A DNA stretch of 64,000 nucleotides, taken from AB-137-C09 sp964458185. Its GTDB lineage: Bacteria; Pseudomonadota; Zetaproteobacteria; Mariprofundales; Mariprofundaceae. The stretch spans positions 1-64,000 of the forward strand of contig CAYWFG010000002.1 in the NCBI GenBank assembly GCA_964458185.1, in the 5' to 3' direction. The notes beneath the pieces were generated by a model. The model searched no databases and was not told the origin of the DNA. It saw only the letters and a program-made list of their open reading frames with translations. Positions 18,376 to 27,957 of the stretch are shown in pieces. Numbering within the stretch: the stretch's first letter is position 1; each line of letters starts with the position of its first letter. The position numbers were made by a program, and so were the translations under genes.

Positions 18376-18711
18376 TTACTTTGCCGCGCAAGGATTCGCA
18401 GCGCAAGGATTAGCCGCAGCTTTTGGGTTTTTGGAAGCGACAAATGCAACCATCGCATCAATTTCTTCACCCGTTAATTTCTTCTTAAACTTAGGCATGC
18501 TTTTGCGACCATTCGTGATGGCTTCTTTAAGCACAGCCAAATCAGTATTCATATCTTTAAGAGCAGGGCCTATTTTTTTCTTGTCCACTTTGTGGCACAT
18601 GGCGCATTTTTTCTTAAAAATTTTCTCCGCATCAACGCCAGCCGTTGCCAGTGGCGCGGTTGCCAGAATAAATGCTGCCGTTGCAGCCAAAAGTAGGGAT
18701 GTTTTTTTCAT
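18376..18711 (-). CDS. Small class I cytochrome c, exported
   Basis: This 111-residue protein has a signal peptide (residues 1-24), one haem motif CAMCH (36-40) and the later KSMPKFKKKLTGEEIDAMVAF region with the axial Met. After the cytochrome fold comes an odd tail with the repeat NPCAANPCAAK, giving two extra cysteines. An AGGAG site precedes the ATG at 18711; the frame upstream of it has no signal-peptide character. It is the likely soluble electron carrier of this cluster and is followed by a strong terminator. Confidence 0.88.
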   Translation of the reverse strand: MKKTSLLLAATAAFILATAPLATAGVDAEKIFKKKCAMCHKVDKKKIGPALKDMNTDLAVLKEAITNGRKSMPKFKKKLTGEEIDAMVAFVASKNPKAAANPCAANPCAAK

Positions 18712-18791
18712 TAGAACTCCTTTTATAAAAACAGTCATGCCTCACCAAAGAAGTGAAGCATTATGCATGCATGCAATGCATACAAGATTGG

Positions 18792-19526
18792 CTATGACTC
18801 TTTGACCTTACTTTCATAGAGCCACATTTGATACAAACAAATCATAATTTGCAAACCAAACGTCGTGCCGACTAATCCACCTGCAGCAATTACCACGTAG
18901 GCAAACTCTGGGATGATTTTGGTAATAAACCAAGAGGAAATATCAAGCAGCAAAAAGAGGAACGGTAATGCCACATACCAGCGTTTGATGGTCACATTCA
19001 TTTCACACAACAAAAACAAACGACCAACAAAAAACAGAATAAAGGCAATGCCAAACAAATGAATGTGTGACACGCGAACGAGCGCAGGAATGGTTGCGCC
19101 TGTATCGGTTTTGGTTAACTGCAGCACACTTTCATAACTTTCAAACGAAGGTACAGGCAAGCCACTTGCTGCTGAATGGCACATGATGCAATTTTCTTTC
19201 ATGATGGGTTCAACCTTGGCATGAAAGCCTTCTTCTGTTGCGCCTTTCTCAATCCAGTCTAAAATCGTTGCCTTGGCAGCAGCATTGGGTAAATTGCTTG
19301 CCATAGGTCCATTAATCGCTGCGCCAAGGCGTGTTTGATTGTGAGAGCCATAATAGGCATACATGACATCCGTAACAGACAAGCCTTCCTTGCCATCGCG
19401 TCCTTGATGGGTGTAGTATAGATTCAACAATGCAAACAAATAAGCAATGCCAATAGTAATTAAAAACATTGAATCCAATATACGTTCGCTCACCGATGTG
19501 TCTCTAAAACGACGGTATCTAGGCAT
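18792..19526 (-). CDS. Membrane-bound monohaem cytochrome c
   Basis: This 244-residue protein has one membrane helix near residues 20-38, a periplasmic segment with a single haem motif CIMCH (113-117), and about four more hydrophobic helices (about 145-240). I cannot place it in a named family. The fold, a loop with a c-haem between membrane helices, suggests quinone-level or cytochrome-level electron transfer. ATG 19526 has AAGGA upstream. It lies between cbbO and the cytochrome genes on the same strand, so it may be co-expressed with the carbon-fixation activase. Confidence 0.7.
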   Translation of the reverse strand: MPRYRRFRDTSVSERILDSMFLITIGIAYLFALLNLYYTHQGRDGKEGLSVTDVMYAYYGSHNQTRLGAAINGPMASNLPNAAAKATILDWIEKGATEEGFHAKVEPIMKENCIMCHSAASGLPVPSFESYESVLQLTKTDTGATIPALVRVSHIHLFGIAFILFFVGRLFLLCEMNVTIKRWYVALPFLFLLLDISSWFITKIIPEFAYVVIAAGGLVGTTFGLQIMICLYQMWLYESKVKES

Positions 19527-19601
19527 GAATAATCCTTGTATCAATAAAAAGTGGCAGCATGCTAAGTGTTGCTTGGCATTCGTCTACCGTCATGTTGCTT
19601 A

Positions 19602-21863
19602 TTATTTTGTTAATGCAATAAATAGTTCAGGCAACTTCTCTGGCAAACGCTCAATGTGGTCAATAATCGTGTATTGCTGCCCAAAAATCTGCGGTACATA
19701 TTCATCACCGCCGCGATCTAAGTTAATGCAATAACTGTAAATTCCTTGCTGGTCTAATTCTTGCACGGCTTTGTGGGCATCAAAAATTAAATGTTGTTTA
19801 TCTTTGGTGTCGATGTCGGAAGGCTGCCCGTCGGTGAGAATAAGCATGAGTTTTTTATCTGCCTTGCGTGCGGACAAATAATGCCCTGCGTGGCGCATGG
19901 CTGCCCCCATGCGGGTGGAATAGCCTGCTTCCATGGCAGCTAAACGTCCCTTGACGTTATCGTTCCATGATTCTTCAAAACCTTTGATATGATAATAGCG
20001 TACATCATGACGGGTGTTAGAATGAAAGCCTGCAATAGCCAGAGGATCGCCCAATTGATCCACTGCCCATGCTAATAATGACACGGCCTCTTGGCTTAAC
20101 TCAAGAATGGTTTGGCTTGAACCTACGACTTGTTCATTTAACGATTGTGATAAATCCAGCAATAAGGTTACCGCAATATCGCGCCCGTCGGTGCGATGGC
20201 TCATATTGATGCGCGGGTCAGGTTGTGAACCTGCTTTAAGGTCAATCAATGAACGAATAGCAACATCAAGGTCTAGCTCTGAGCCATCTTCTTGAAAACG
20301 AATACGGGTACGGTCTTGAGGTTTGAGCAAATCAAGCATGCGTTTCATTTGTTTTGCCAGTCTTGCATGCTTGCTCAATAGCCCATCAATTTTTTCGGGC
20401 GAACCCTTAGCATGCAAAGCTTCGTACAACGTTACCCAGTCAGGGCGATACATGTTATTTTGTTCATCCCATTCATCGTAATGTTTAGGCGGCAAGCTAT
20501 TGACTTCATCTTGTTTTTGATGGTCGTCAGGTTCATCGTAGCATTCTTCTTCGTCGCTATTTTCGATGTAAATCCAAAGGTTACGGTTATCATCACGGTA
20601 ATCGACTTCGGTATTGTCAAAATACACATTCGGTAATAAATCCGTTTGCTTGCGCACACGAGCAATAAAAGACAAGCCAAGTTCTGCCATCGCATCACTG
20701 CCCTGCTGCCCTGCTGCCATCACAGCAAAAAAGCGTGCAGCGAAATCATTGATTGTTACATCGTTGCAAGGAAATTCAGGATCAAGAATACGCCGCGATA
20801 ACAATGCCAAGCGCAAACGGATCAGTGAAATACCCGTTAATTGTAAATCATCTTCATTGGGCGTGGGGTGCAAGGCAATCAAGGTTTTTCGCAAACCAGG
20901 AAAATGCTGGATAATAAGATAATCCATGCGTGAGTCTTCAAACAACTCCACACCCAATCGCTGAAATGGACTCCAGTTATCCACCACCATTTTATTGCTC
21001 CACTGCTGGTGGGCAATCATGTGAGCCAAGGCAGCACGGTAACGGTTAAGACCAGACACACCATGATGATCGCTATAAACATCAGGCAGACGAATACCAA
21101 TATCATCATAATAAGGCATGGGCTTACGCAGTTCATCAAAAGCCAGTGAATAGGGAATAAAATGGCTTTGTTGTTGCCACATGCCTTGCAAGTATAAATC
21201 CAAATGACGTTCATGATCCATCAACAATGTACCGTGGCGTTGTTTTTGAAACATTGCCAATGCATCAGGCGATTGAAAAGAAAAGTAATCTTTTTGCCGT
21301 TCGGGATGATCCGCATAGTTGTGGATACCATAATCCACCCAATGTCGAATACCATCCAACGATAAATGCTGGGTAAGCATGGGTATTTGTTTAAGGAAGT
21401 CTGCTAAGGCAGGGCTGGGGTGGGTTTGATGATGACCGTGAATAGAAACGGTAGTACGGTTCATCATATCAAGCACCAAGGCAAGGTAATGCCCCATTTG
21501 CCCTGATGAATGCAAATGCCGTGTGGCAGCAGCAAGCGTTTGTAAAAAAGGAACAATCGCCTTGCCATTGGGTGAACGAAAGATAGTCCGCACGCAATCA
21601 ATGATGGAAGGAAGGATTTCCTCTCCGACTTCGGCAACAATAACAGGCGCTTCTTCAAGGTAGATCAGCAATGGATCTGCACCATGACCTATGCCGCCCA
21701 AAAAACGCGCTTGCTCGATAAATGTATCCATGCCATCAGCAGAAAAGTGACGCAGTGCTTCAGTAATACAGTCTTCAAAAACTTCTTCAACCTTGGGGAA
21801 TCGACACCCCAGTGTTTGCCAGTATTTGGCAATAAGTGGACTCATGGTCTTGGCATGACTCAT
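19602..21863 (-). CDS. cbbO: RuBisCO activase subunit CbbO (VWA protein)
   Basis: This 753-residue protein has a C-terminal von Willebrand factor A domain with an intact MIDAS motif (DLSQSLNE, about residue 567; later LTDGQPSDIDT). The long N-terminal helical region is typical of CbbO/NorD. With the AAA+ protein CbbQ it forms the CbbQO complex that removes inhibitory sugar phosphates from RuBisCO. It follows cbbQ by 5 bp. NorD of nitric oxide reductase is the close alternative; the absence of norBC and the presence of prk favour CbbO. Confidence 0.85.
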   Translation of the reverse strand: MSHAKTMSPLIAKYWQTLGCRFPKVEEVFEDCITEALRHFSADGMDTFIEQARFLGGIGHGADPLLIYLEEAPVIVAEVGEEILPSIIDCVRTIFRSPNGKAIVPFLQTLAAATRHLHSSGQMGHYLALVLDMMNRTTVSIHGHHQTHPSPALADFLKQIPMLTQHLSLDGIRHWVDYGIHNYADHPERQKDYFSFQSPDALAMFQKQRHGTLLMDHERHLDLYLQGMWQQQSHFIPYSLAFDELRKPMPYYDDIGIRLPDVYSDHHGVSGLNRYRAALAHMIAHQQWSNKMVVDNWSPFQRLGVELFEDSRMDYLIIQHFPGLRKTLIALHPTPNEDDLQLTGISLIRLRLALLSRRILDPEFPCNDVTINDFAARFFAVMAAGQQGSDAMAELGLSFIARVRKQTDLLPNVYFDNTEVDYRDDNRNLWIYIENSDEEECYDEPDDHQKQDEVNSLPPKHYDEWDEQNNMYRPDWVTLYEALHAKGSPEKIDGLLSKHARLAKQMKRMLDLLKPQDRTRIRFQEDGSELDLDVAIRSLIDLKAGSQPDPRINMSHRTDGRDIAVTLLLDLSQSLNEQVVGSSQTILELSQEAVSLLAWAVDQLGDPLAIAGFHSNTRHDVRYYHIKGFEESWNDNVKGRLAAMEAGYSTRMGAAMRHAGHYLSARKADKKLMLILTDGQPSDIDTKDKQHLIFDAHKAVQELDQQGIYSYCINLDRGGDEYVPQIFGQQYTIIDHIERLPEKLPELFIALTK

Positions 21864-21868
21864 GGGGC

Positions 21869-22675
21869 TTAACCCAGCACAGCATCAATAGCATGATCTA
21901 ATGTATCGCGAATATCAGCATCGTCGGTAATCGGGCGAACCAAGGTCATGCGGCATGCGGCAATCGGTGCAACACCGTTTTTGATCAGGGTTGCCGCATA
22001 GACCAACAAGCGGGTAGAAATGCCTTCGTCCAGTCCATGTCCTTTCAAATTGCGAGCCGTGGCTGCAATCTGAACCAGTTGAGCAGCAATCGCAGCATCA
22101 ACGCCCGTTTCAGCAGCAACAATACCAGCCTCGACATCGGCTGCGGGGTAATCAAATTCAAAGCCTGCAAAGCGTTGTTTGGTCGATTGTTTTAAATCTT
22201 TCAGCAGGCTTTGATAACCAGGGTTGTAGGAAATGACCAACTGAAAATCAAGGTGAGCCTCAACCAGTTCGCCTTTTTTCTCTAGTGGTAAGGTACGGCG
22301 ATGATCAGTCAAAGGGTGAATAACGACAGTCGTATCTTGACGCGCTTCAACCACTTCATCCAAATAACAAATCGCACCAATGCGGGCTGCTGTGGTCAAA
22401 GGGCCATCCAGCCAGCGTGTTCCTGTAGCATCAAGCAAATAACGCCCGACTAAATCAGAGGCAGTCATGTCTTCGTTGCAGGCGACAGAAATCAATGGGC
22501 GTTTTAATTTCCATGCCATGTATTCAATAAAACGCGATTTGCCACAACCTGTCGGACCTTTGACCATCACTGGCAAACGAGCCGCATAAGCCGCTTCATA
22601 GAGATCTACTTCATCGGCTTGCGGCTGATAAAATGGTTCTTGATGAATGTTGTATTGGTCAATATTGGTGGTCAT
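21869..22675 (-). CDS. cbbQ: RuBisCO activase AAA+ subunit CbbQ
   Basis: This MoxR-type AAA+ ATPase of 268 residues has Walker A GPTGCGKS (40-47), Walker B ICYLDEVVEA (about residue 104) and sensor-1 VISYNPGY. The N-terminal start and overall length match CbbQ/NorQ. It powers remodelling of inhibited RuBisCO together with CbbO. An AAAGG site precedes the ATG. No RuBisCO genes adjoin it in this window, so they must be encoded elsewhere. Confidence 0.88.
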   Translation of the reverse strand: MTTNIDQYNIHQEPFYQPQADEVDLYEAAYAARLPVMVKGPTGCGKSRFIEYMAWKLKRPLISVACNEDMTASDLVGRYLLDATGTRWLDGPLTTAARIGAICYLDEVVEARQDTTVVIHPLTDHRRTLPLEKKGELVEAHLDFQLVISYNPGYQSLLKDLKQSTKQRFAGFEFDYPAADVEAGIVAAETGVDAAIAAQLVQIAATARNLKGHGLDEGISTRLLVYAATLIKNGVAPIAACRMTLVRPITDDADIRDTLDHAIDAVLG

Positions 22676-22710
22676 GGTAAAGCCTTTAAGTTTTATTTTT
22701 TGTGACTCAC

Positions 22711-23130
22711 TTACAGCAGTGATGCCATCTTGGGTGAAAAAAGAAAAGCAGAGACTGTACGCCCTTCGGATACAATAATATTATAGGTTCTAGCGGCAGC
22801 GCGACTGTCCATAAATTCAAAGCCTATCTGTGCTTGGCTAAAGGCTTCATGGATAGATTCAGGTGGAAAACAAATGCGCCGCCCTGTGCCAAGAATAAAA
22901 ATATCAGGCACATGATGATGCAATACATTATCCAACAATGTAAGCAAAGAATCATCTATAAGCTTGTGTTTCGGGTGGCTGATTACAGTATTTTGGTGCA
23001 ACAAAATTGTATGGTTATAACGCTCGCGCCCCACCATAAAATAATCATCGCCATACCCCTTGATCAGCGGCGTTCCCGCAACCACATCAGGGGAAATATC
23101 AGCTTGAAATGAACCGCCGTGTAAAGGCAT
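22711..23130 (-). CDS. Mth938-like (DUF498/NDUFAF3 family) protein
   Basis: This 139-residue single-domain protein has the family's VAGTPLIKGYGDDYFMVG start, a central PDIFILGTGRRICFPP motif and the FEFMDSRAAARTYNII segment. The mitochondrial relative NDUFAF3 assists complex I assembly; the bacterial role is not settled. Bacterial members often sit next to secDF, as here: its ATG overlaps the secF stop in TAATG. I infer a membrane-protein assembly role only weakly. Confidence 0.85.
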   Translation of the reverse strand: MPLHGGSFQADISPDVVAGTPLIKGYGDDYFMVGRERYNHTILLHQNTVISHPKHKLIDDSLLTLLDNVLHHHVPDIFILGTGRRICFPPESIHEAFSQAQIGFEFMDSRAAARTYNIIVSEGRTVSAFLFSPKMASLL

Positions 23131-24080
23131 TAGGGGCGCGCTTCCATCGCTTTTAGTTCTTCTTCGGAAGGACCAAAGCGTCCTTGCAAGGAGAGCATCA
23201 CAGGGCTAGCTATAAAAATAGAGGAGTAGGTTCCTACTAAAATACCAACCAACAAAGCAAAAGCAAAGTTATGGATCACTTCTCCGCCAAGGAAGAATAG
23301 GGCAAGCACCACCAACAAGGTGGTTAATGAAGTCATCAAGGTACGCGCTAAGGTTTGATTGATAGAAGCATTGCACACAGTGGTCTCATCATCAGGCTTT
23401 TTACGGCGAAGATTAGCCTCCATGTTTTCACGGATGCGATCAAATACTACGATCGTATCGTTTAACGAATAACCAATCACTGCCAAGATAGCTGCCACAA
23501 CAGGTAAGCCGAACTCTGCTCCAGTGAGGGCAAACACACCCAGTACAATAGTAATATCATGCAACAATGCCGCATCTGCACCGATGGCAAAACGAAATTG
23601 AAAACGCACAGTAACATAGATGAGAATTGCCAGCATTGCCCAAATAATCGCTTGAATACCTGCGGAGGTGAGTTCTTCTCCCACTTGCGGACCGACAAAT
23701 TCAACCCGCCGCATGGTCACGGCATCTTCACCAAACTTTTGATGCAAGCCTTTGAGTAAGGCCGTGCTAATCACCGATGAATTACCATTTTCTGCATTTT
23801 GCACGCGGATAAGAATTTCTTCGGGTGCGCCAAATTCTTGAATGACTGCCTTGCCATAACCCACGGGTACCAATGCCTCACGCACATCGGCAATAGCAGG
23901 CGCTTGGGCAAATTGCACTTCCACCAATGTACCCCCCGTGAAATCAATGCCAAAGCTTAAGCCGCGAACTTGAGGGAAAAGCGCGATCACAGAGGTCAGT
24001 AGCATCAATGCCGAAAAAGCCATGGCGCTGTTTCGTTTGCCCATAAAATCAATATTACTATCAGGACGTATAAGTTGCAT
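23130..24080 (-). CDS. secF: Protein translocase subunit SecF
   Basis: This 316-residue inner-membrane protein has six TM helices. It starts with the NIDFMGKRN region and carries GIDFTGGTLVEV before the large periplasmic loop. The TM4-5 motif SLNDTIVVFDRIRENM is diagnostic of SecF. With SecD and YajC it uses the proton-motive force to help SecYEG substrates leave the channel. An AAGGA site precedes the ATG, and it follows secD by 18 bp. Confidence 0.97.
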   Translation of the reverse strand: MQLIRPDSNIDFMGKRNSAMAFSALMLLTSVIALFPQVRGLSFGIDFTGGTLVEVQFAQAPAIADVREALVPVGYGKAVIQEFGAPEEILIRVQNAENGNSSVISTALLKGLHQKFGEDAVTMRRVEFVGPQVGEELTSAGIQAIIWAMLAILIYVTVRFQFRFAIGADAALLHDITIVLGVFALTGAEFGLPVVAAILAVIGYSLNDTIVVFDRIRENMEANLRRKKPDDETTVCNASINQTLARTLMTSLTTLLVVLALFFLGGEVIHNFAFALLVGILVGTYSSIFIASPVMLSLQGRFGPSEEELKAMEARP

Positions 24081-24098
24081 GATGGTTATCCTTTTGAG

Positions 24099-25679
24099 TT
24101 AAATACTAAGCGATTCAACACGGCCGCGTCGCTCAACCGACAAGGCAATAATCGCACGAGTGACCATGATCGCGGTAAACATTGAAGCAATAATACCCAC
24201 TGATAATGTCACAGCAAAGCCTTTCACTGGCCCTGTACCAAATTGAAATAACACAATCGCGGCAATCAAGGTGGTGATATTGGCATCCATAATGGTAGAA
24301 AATGCCTTGGCATAACCGCTATCAATGGCTGCCAGCGGCGTTTTACCCATTTGTAGTTCTTCTCTGATTCGTTCAAAAATCAATACATTGGCATCCACTG
24401 CCATACCAATGGTCAACACAATACCCGCAATACCTGGCAAGGTCAGCGTTGCATCGATCATGCTCATGGCAGCAACAATCAGTAGCATGTTAAAAACAAG
24501 CGCAATATTGGCAACCATGCCAAACATACGGTAATAAACACCCATGAAAATCAGCACCAAAATTGCACCAATGATGATGGAGTTAAAGCCTTGATCAATG
24601 GAGTCTTGCCCTAAGCTTGGGCCGATAGAGCGTTCTTCAACCACTTTGATGGGCGCAGGCATAGCACCTGCTTTTAATACAATCGCTAAACCACGGGCTT
24701 CTTCGGGAGAAAAGCTGCCAGTGATTTGTGCCGAACCACCAGAGATTCGTTCACGAATCACAGGGGCAGAGTTTACTTTTCCTTCTAAAACAATCGCAAA
24801 ACGATCACCGACGTGCTCTTTGGTCAAACGATCAAAGGTGCGTGAGCCTTTGCTGGTAAATTTTAGCGTCACTGCGTATTCACCATAACGTGAATCAATA
24901 GAAACACGGGCATCAGCCACTTCTACCCCTGATAGTTCAACACGTTTTTTAAGCAAATAAGGTTGACGGAAAGGCTTGCCATCGCGGGTTTCTTCTTTGC
25001 CATAGACGATTTGGTCACCCATCGGCAGCTTGCCTGCCAACGCTTCTTCTAAGTCGCCTGTTTCATCAACAAGTTTAAACTCCAACACTGCCGTGCGGCC
25101 AAGAATGGCTTTTGCGGCGGCGGTGTCTTCATAACCGGGGATTTGCACCAAGATGCGGTGTTCCCCTTGTTTAATAATCACAGGCTCAGTCGTTCCTAGC
25201 GCATCAATACGGTTGCGCACGACTTCAATTGCTTGATCAATGGCGTAGCGTTTGTCTTCTTTAATCACGCTATCTTTGCGCACCAAAGTAAACACACCTG
25301 CTTCTGTTAGATTAAGATCATAGCTGGGGAACTCATCCTTTAACAAAGCGCGAGCGGCATCATTGTCACTGGCTTGTTTCATGGCGACGGTTAACGTGAT
25401 ACCTACAGCATCAAGTTTTTTATAACGCAGTTTATGACTACGCAAAATACGCCGCACTTCGGTCACATCCCGTTCAACATGACCTTCAACAGCCTTATCC
25501 ACTTCAACATCCAACACCAAATGAATGCCGCCTTTGAGATCAAGCCCTAAATTCATAGGCTTGGACATAGACTGAGGCCACCAACTCGGCGGCTGCATCA
25601 CATTGGGCAACGCTGCCATCAATGAAATAAGCAAGGCAGCCAAAATAAACCAGAATTTCCAACGTGGGTATGCGTGCAT
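24099..25679 (-). CDS. secD: Protein translocase subunit SecD
   Basis: This 526-residue inner-membrane protein has one N-terminal TM helix, the LGLDLKGGIHLVLDVE motif, a long periplasmic P1 domain (about 60-330) and five C-terminal TM helices with GMAVDANVLIFERIREEL. It partners SecF in late protein translocation. A good AAGGA site precedes the ATG. It follows yajC in the usual tgt-yajC-secD-secF order. Confidence 0.97.
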   Translation of the reverse strand: MHAYPRWKFWFILAALLISLMAALPNVMQPPSWWPQSMSKPMNLGLDLKGGIHLVLDVEVDKAVEGHVERDVTEVRRILRSHKLRYKKLDAVGITLTVAMKQASDNDAARALLKDEFPSYDLNLTEAGVFTLVRKDSVIKEDKRYAIDQAIEVVRNRIDALGTTEPVIIKQGEHRILVQIPGYEDTAAAKAILGRTAVLEFKLVDETGDLEEALAGKLPMGDQIVYGKEETRDGKPFRQPYLLKKRVELSGVEVADARVSIDSRYGEYAVTLKFTSKGSRTFDRLTKEHVGDRFAIVLEGKVNSAPVIRERISGGSAQITGSFSPEEARGLAIVLKAGAMPAPIKVVEERSIGPSLGQDSIDQGFNSIIIGAILVLIFMGVYYRMFGMVANIALVFNMLLIVAAMSMIDATLTLPGIAGIVLTIGMAVDANVLIFERIREELQMGKTPLAAIDSGYAKAFSTIMDANITTLIAAIVLFQFGTGPVKGFAVTLSVGIIASMFTAIMVTRAIIALSVERRGRVESLSI

Positions 25680-25725
25680 GATGATTCCTTTTAAATAAGG
25701 GCGAAAATAAAAATAAAAGTAAGAT

Positions 25726-26067
25726 TTAGTCGCTTAATGCTGTGACTGCATCGCGCTGTATTTTAATACGAACACCATCAGCAATTTCAACACGAATAAA
25801 TTCATCTTTAATGTCAATAATGGTAGCGAATATGCCTGCTGTGGTTACCACTTTATCACCTTTTTTTAACGCCTCAACCATGTTACGATGTTCTTTCATT
25901 CGTTTTTGTTGCGGACGAATCAACAAAAACCAAAATACAACCATAATTAAAATTAACGGAACCAACTGCGCAAAGCCACTGGATACGCCACCTTCAGCAT
26001 AAGCTACGGGGCTGGTTGCCAATAATGTAGCAACGGCGGCTAACAATAAACGTGTGCGTGAAAACAT
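25726..26067 (-). CDS. yajC: Preprotein translocase accessory subunit YajC
   Basis: This 113-residue protein has an N-terminal signal-like stretch, then the single TM helix and RPQQKRMKEH motif that define YajC, and a small cytoplasmic domain (GDKVVTTAGIFATIIDIKD). The ATG at 26067 is preceded by GGAG at a rather long spacing of 11 bp. It has an extra N-terminal hydrophobic segment (residues 5-24) compared with E. coli YajC, which may be a signal peptide or second helix. Confidence 0.93.
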   Translation of the reverse strand: MFSRTRLLLAAVATLLATSPVAYAEGGVSSGFAQLVPLILIMVVFWFLLIRPQQKRMKEHRNMVEALKKGDKVVTTAGIFATIIDIKDEFIRVEIADGVRIKIQRDAVTALSD

Positions 26068-26094
26068 AGTAAAAAACACTCCAAAAATAATCAA

Positions 26095-27216
26095 TCAAGT
26101 ATTGCGATAACGTTGTAAAAAGCTACCGCGAAATTGTATCCAGCTACCATCTTCGATGGCTTTTCTTGCGCGACGCATCAGCGACGCATAATAATACAGG
26201 TTATGCAGGGTGTTTAGCCTTGCACTTAAAATCTCTTTCGCCATAAACAAATGCCGCAAATAAGCCCGTGAAAAATGAGTGCAGGTATAACAACCGCAAT
26301 CTTTCATGATAGGGCGTTCATCTAATTGATGGCAGGCATTTTTAATATTAAGCTTGCCATCATCAGTAAACAATGAGCCATTGCGTGCATTGCGGGTTGG
26401 CATAACACAATCAAACATATCAATGCCACGATCAATACCTTCGATCAAATCATCAGGCGTACCAACGCCCATCACATAATGGGGCTGACTTTTTACCAAA
26501 TAGGGTGCTAGAGCATCCAGTACTGCCAGCATCTCTTCTTTAGGTTCACCGACCGAAAGCCCACCAATGGCCACGCCTTCAAAACCCATCGACTGTATAG
26601 CATCAAGGCTTTGCTGGCGTAGATCTTTGTACATGCCACCTTGCACGATGCCGAACAATGCCTGATGATGATTAACAGGCAAATGACGGCGACAATCTGC
26701 TGCCCAGCGCATCGACATCAACATTGAATCTTCCGCTTGTTGATGTGTGGCAGGCCACGGCGTGCATTCATCAAACGCCATCACAATATCACTGCCCAAT
26801 TGTCGTTGAATGCTCATGCTTTCTTTCGGGCCCAGAAACCATGAACAACCGTCAATATGTGAGCGAAATCGAACGCCATCGGCTTCAATCTTACGCAATG
26901 CACCCAGCGACCATACTTGAAAGCCGCCTGAATCGGTCAAAATCGGGCGATCCCAAGCCATAAAACGATGCAAGCCGCCCATCGCCTCCACACAATCGGC
27001 ACCAGGGCGAAGCATTAAATGGTAGGTGTTGGACAGAATAATATCTGCCCCAATCTCATCGGTGAGATCAGCAGGGGTCATGCTTTTGACCGTTGCTTGT
27101 GTGCCAACAGGCATAAACACAGGGGTTTCTACAACACCATGCGCCAATTGCAATCGTCCACGCCGTGCGTAAGAGTCTTTTGCCGTGGCTAGAATATCAA
27201 AGTGTAAAGCTGACAT
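26095..27216 (-). CDS. tgt: tRNA-guanine transglycosylase
   Basis: This 373-residue TIM-barrel enzyme exchanges G34 for preQ1 in GUN-anticodon tRNAs. Motifs seen are SNTYHLMLRPGAD, LTDSGGFQVWSL (catalytic Asp), GGLSVGEPKEEM and the zinc site CGCYTCTHFSRAYLRHL. Its position before yajC-secD-secF is a widely conserved order. No strong ribosome-binding site is visible. Confidence 0.97.
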   Translation of the reverse strand: MSALHFDILATAKDSYARRGRLQLAHGVVETPVFMPVGTQATVKSMTPADLTDEIGADIILSNTYHLMLRPGADCVEAMGGLHRFMAWDRPILTDSGGFQVWSLGALRKIEADGVRFRSHIDGCSWFLGPKESMSIQRQLGSDIVMAFDECTPWPATHQQAEDSMLMSMRWAADCRRHLPVNHHQALFGIVQGGMYKDLRQQSLDAIQSMGFEGVAIGGLSVGEPKEEMLAVLDALAPYLVKSQPHYVMGVGTPDDLIEGIDRGIDMFDCVMPTRNARNGSLFTDDGKLNIKNACHQLDERPIMKDCGCYTCTHFSRAYLRHLFMAKEILSARLNTLHNLYYYASLMRRARKAIEDGSWIQFRGSFLQRYRNT

Positions 27217-27235
27217 GATGACGCTTGCGTATTAT

Positions 27236-27832
27236 TTAAAAGGCATCCTGTAACATTTCTTCGTATTCTGATAATGCCCGTGCAAAAGCAGGACGTTCAA
27301 ATAGCATGTCGGCATAGCCTTTCAAGCTTGGCCATTTGTTAAGATCAATGTTATTAGAAGACATACGCCACAAAATAGGAGCCATTGATACATCAGCCAA
27401 GGTGTATTGTTCACCAATAAAAAAGTCTTGTTTACTCAAGTATTGATTCAATATATCCAAATAGGCACGCAATTTACGCATGGGTTCAGATTTTTTCTTT
27501 ACGCGAATCAAATTAAAGTATAACGGATACAATTCAGCTTCAATACGCAATACTGCCAAACGCATCTGCGCCCGCGTAGCAGGCGAACCCGGCTTCAGCG
27601 GTGGGTGAGGGTAACGCTCATCCAAGTATTCGTTGATCACCGATGATTCAAAAAAAACAGTTTCACGATCAATCACGGTAGGCAGGCTGCCATAAGGGTT
27701 GATTTCAGTGAAGTATTCAGGAAGTTCTTCAGGGTCTAGCTCAATTGTTTCTATGGGCAGGTCTTTTTCAGCAAGAACAATTCGTGTGCGATGCGAATTG
27801 GGACACTGCGGATTAGAATAAAGTGTAACCAT
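27236..27832 (-). CDS. sspA: Stringent starvation protein A (GST fold)
   Basis: This 198-residue protein has a thioredoxin-like N-terminal domain (VTLYSNPQCPNSHRTRIVLAE, ESSVINEYLDERYPHPPL) and a helical C-terminal GST domain. SspA binds RNA polymerase and tunes stationary-phase or stress transcription. The ATG at 27832 follows GGAGG at 11 bp; upstream codons in frame do not belong to the family. Its partner gene sspB is not in view. A perfect CRP-like palindrome lies 126 bp upstream, shared with the divergent repeat-protein gene. Confidence 0.85.
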   Translation of the reverse strand: MVTLYSNPQCPNSHRTRIVLAEKDLPIETIELDPEELPEYFTEINPYGSLPTVIDRETVFFESSVINEYLDERYPHPPLKPGSPATRAQMRLAVLRIEAELYPLYFNLIRVKKKSEPMRKLRAYLDILNQYLSKQDFFIGEQYTLADVSMAPILWRMSSNNIDLNKWPSLKGYADMLFERPAFARALSEYEEMLQDAF

Positions 27833-27957
27833 GTGAAAAAGAGCCTCCAGAAGTTCGACAAAACAAAAAAACAAGCGTAAAAAGGCGCGCCATCATACGT
27901 ATCGTTTAATAAATTGAAAGCATCGACTGCAAAAAGCATCATGCATACATCTTGTTG

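Noticed and set aside
19602..22675. norQ-norD of nitric oxide reductase
   Set aside because: No norBC or other denitrification genes are present, and prk elsewhere in the window supports the CbbQO reading; NorQD cannot be fully excluded.
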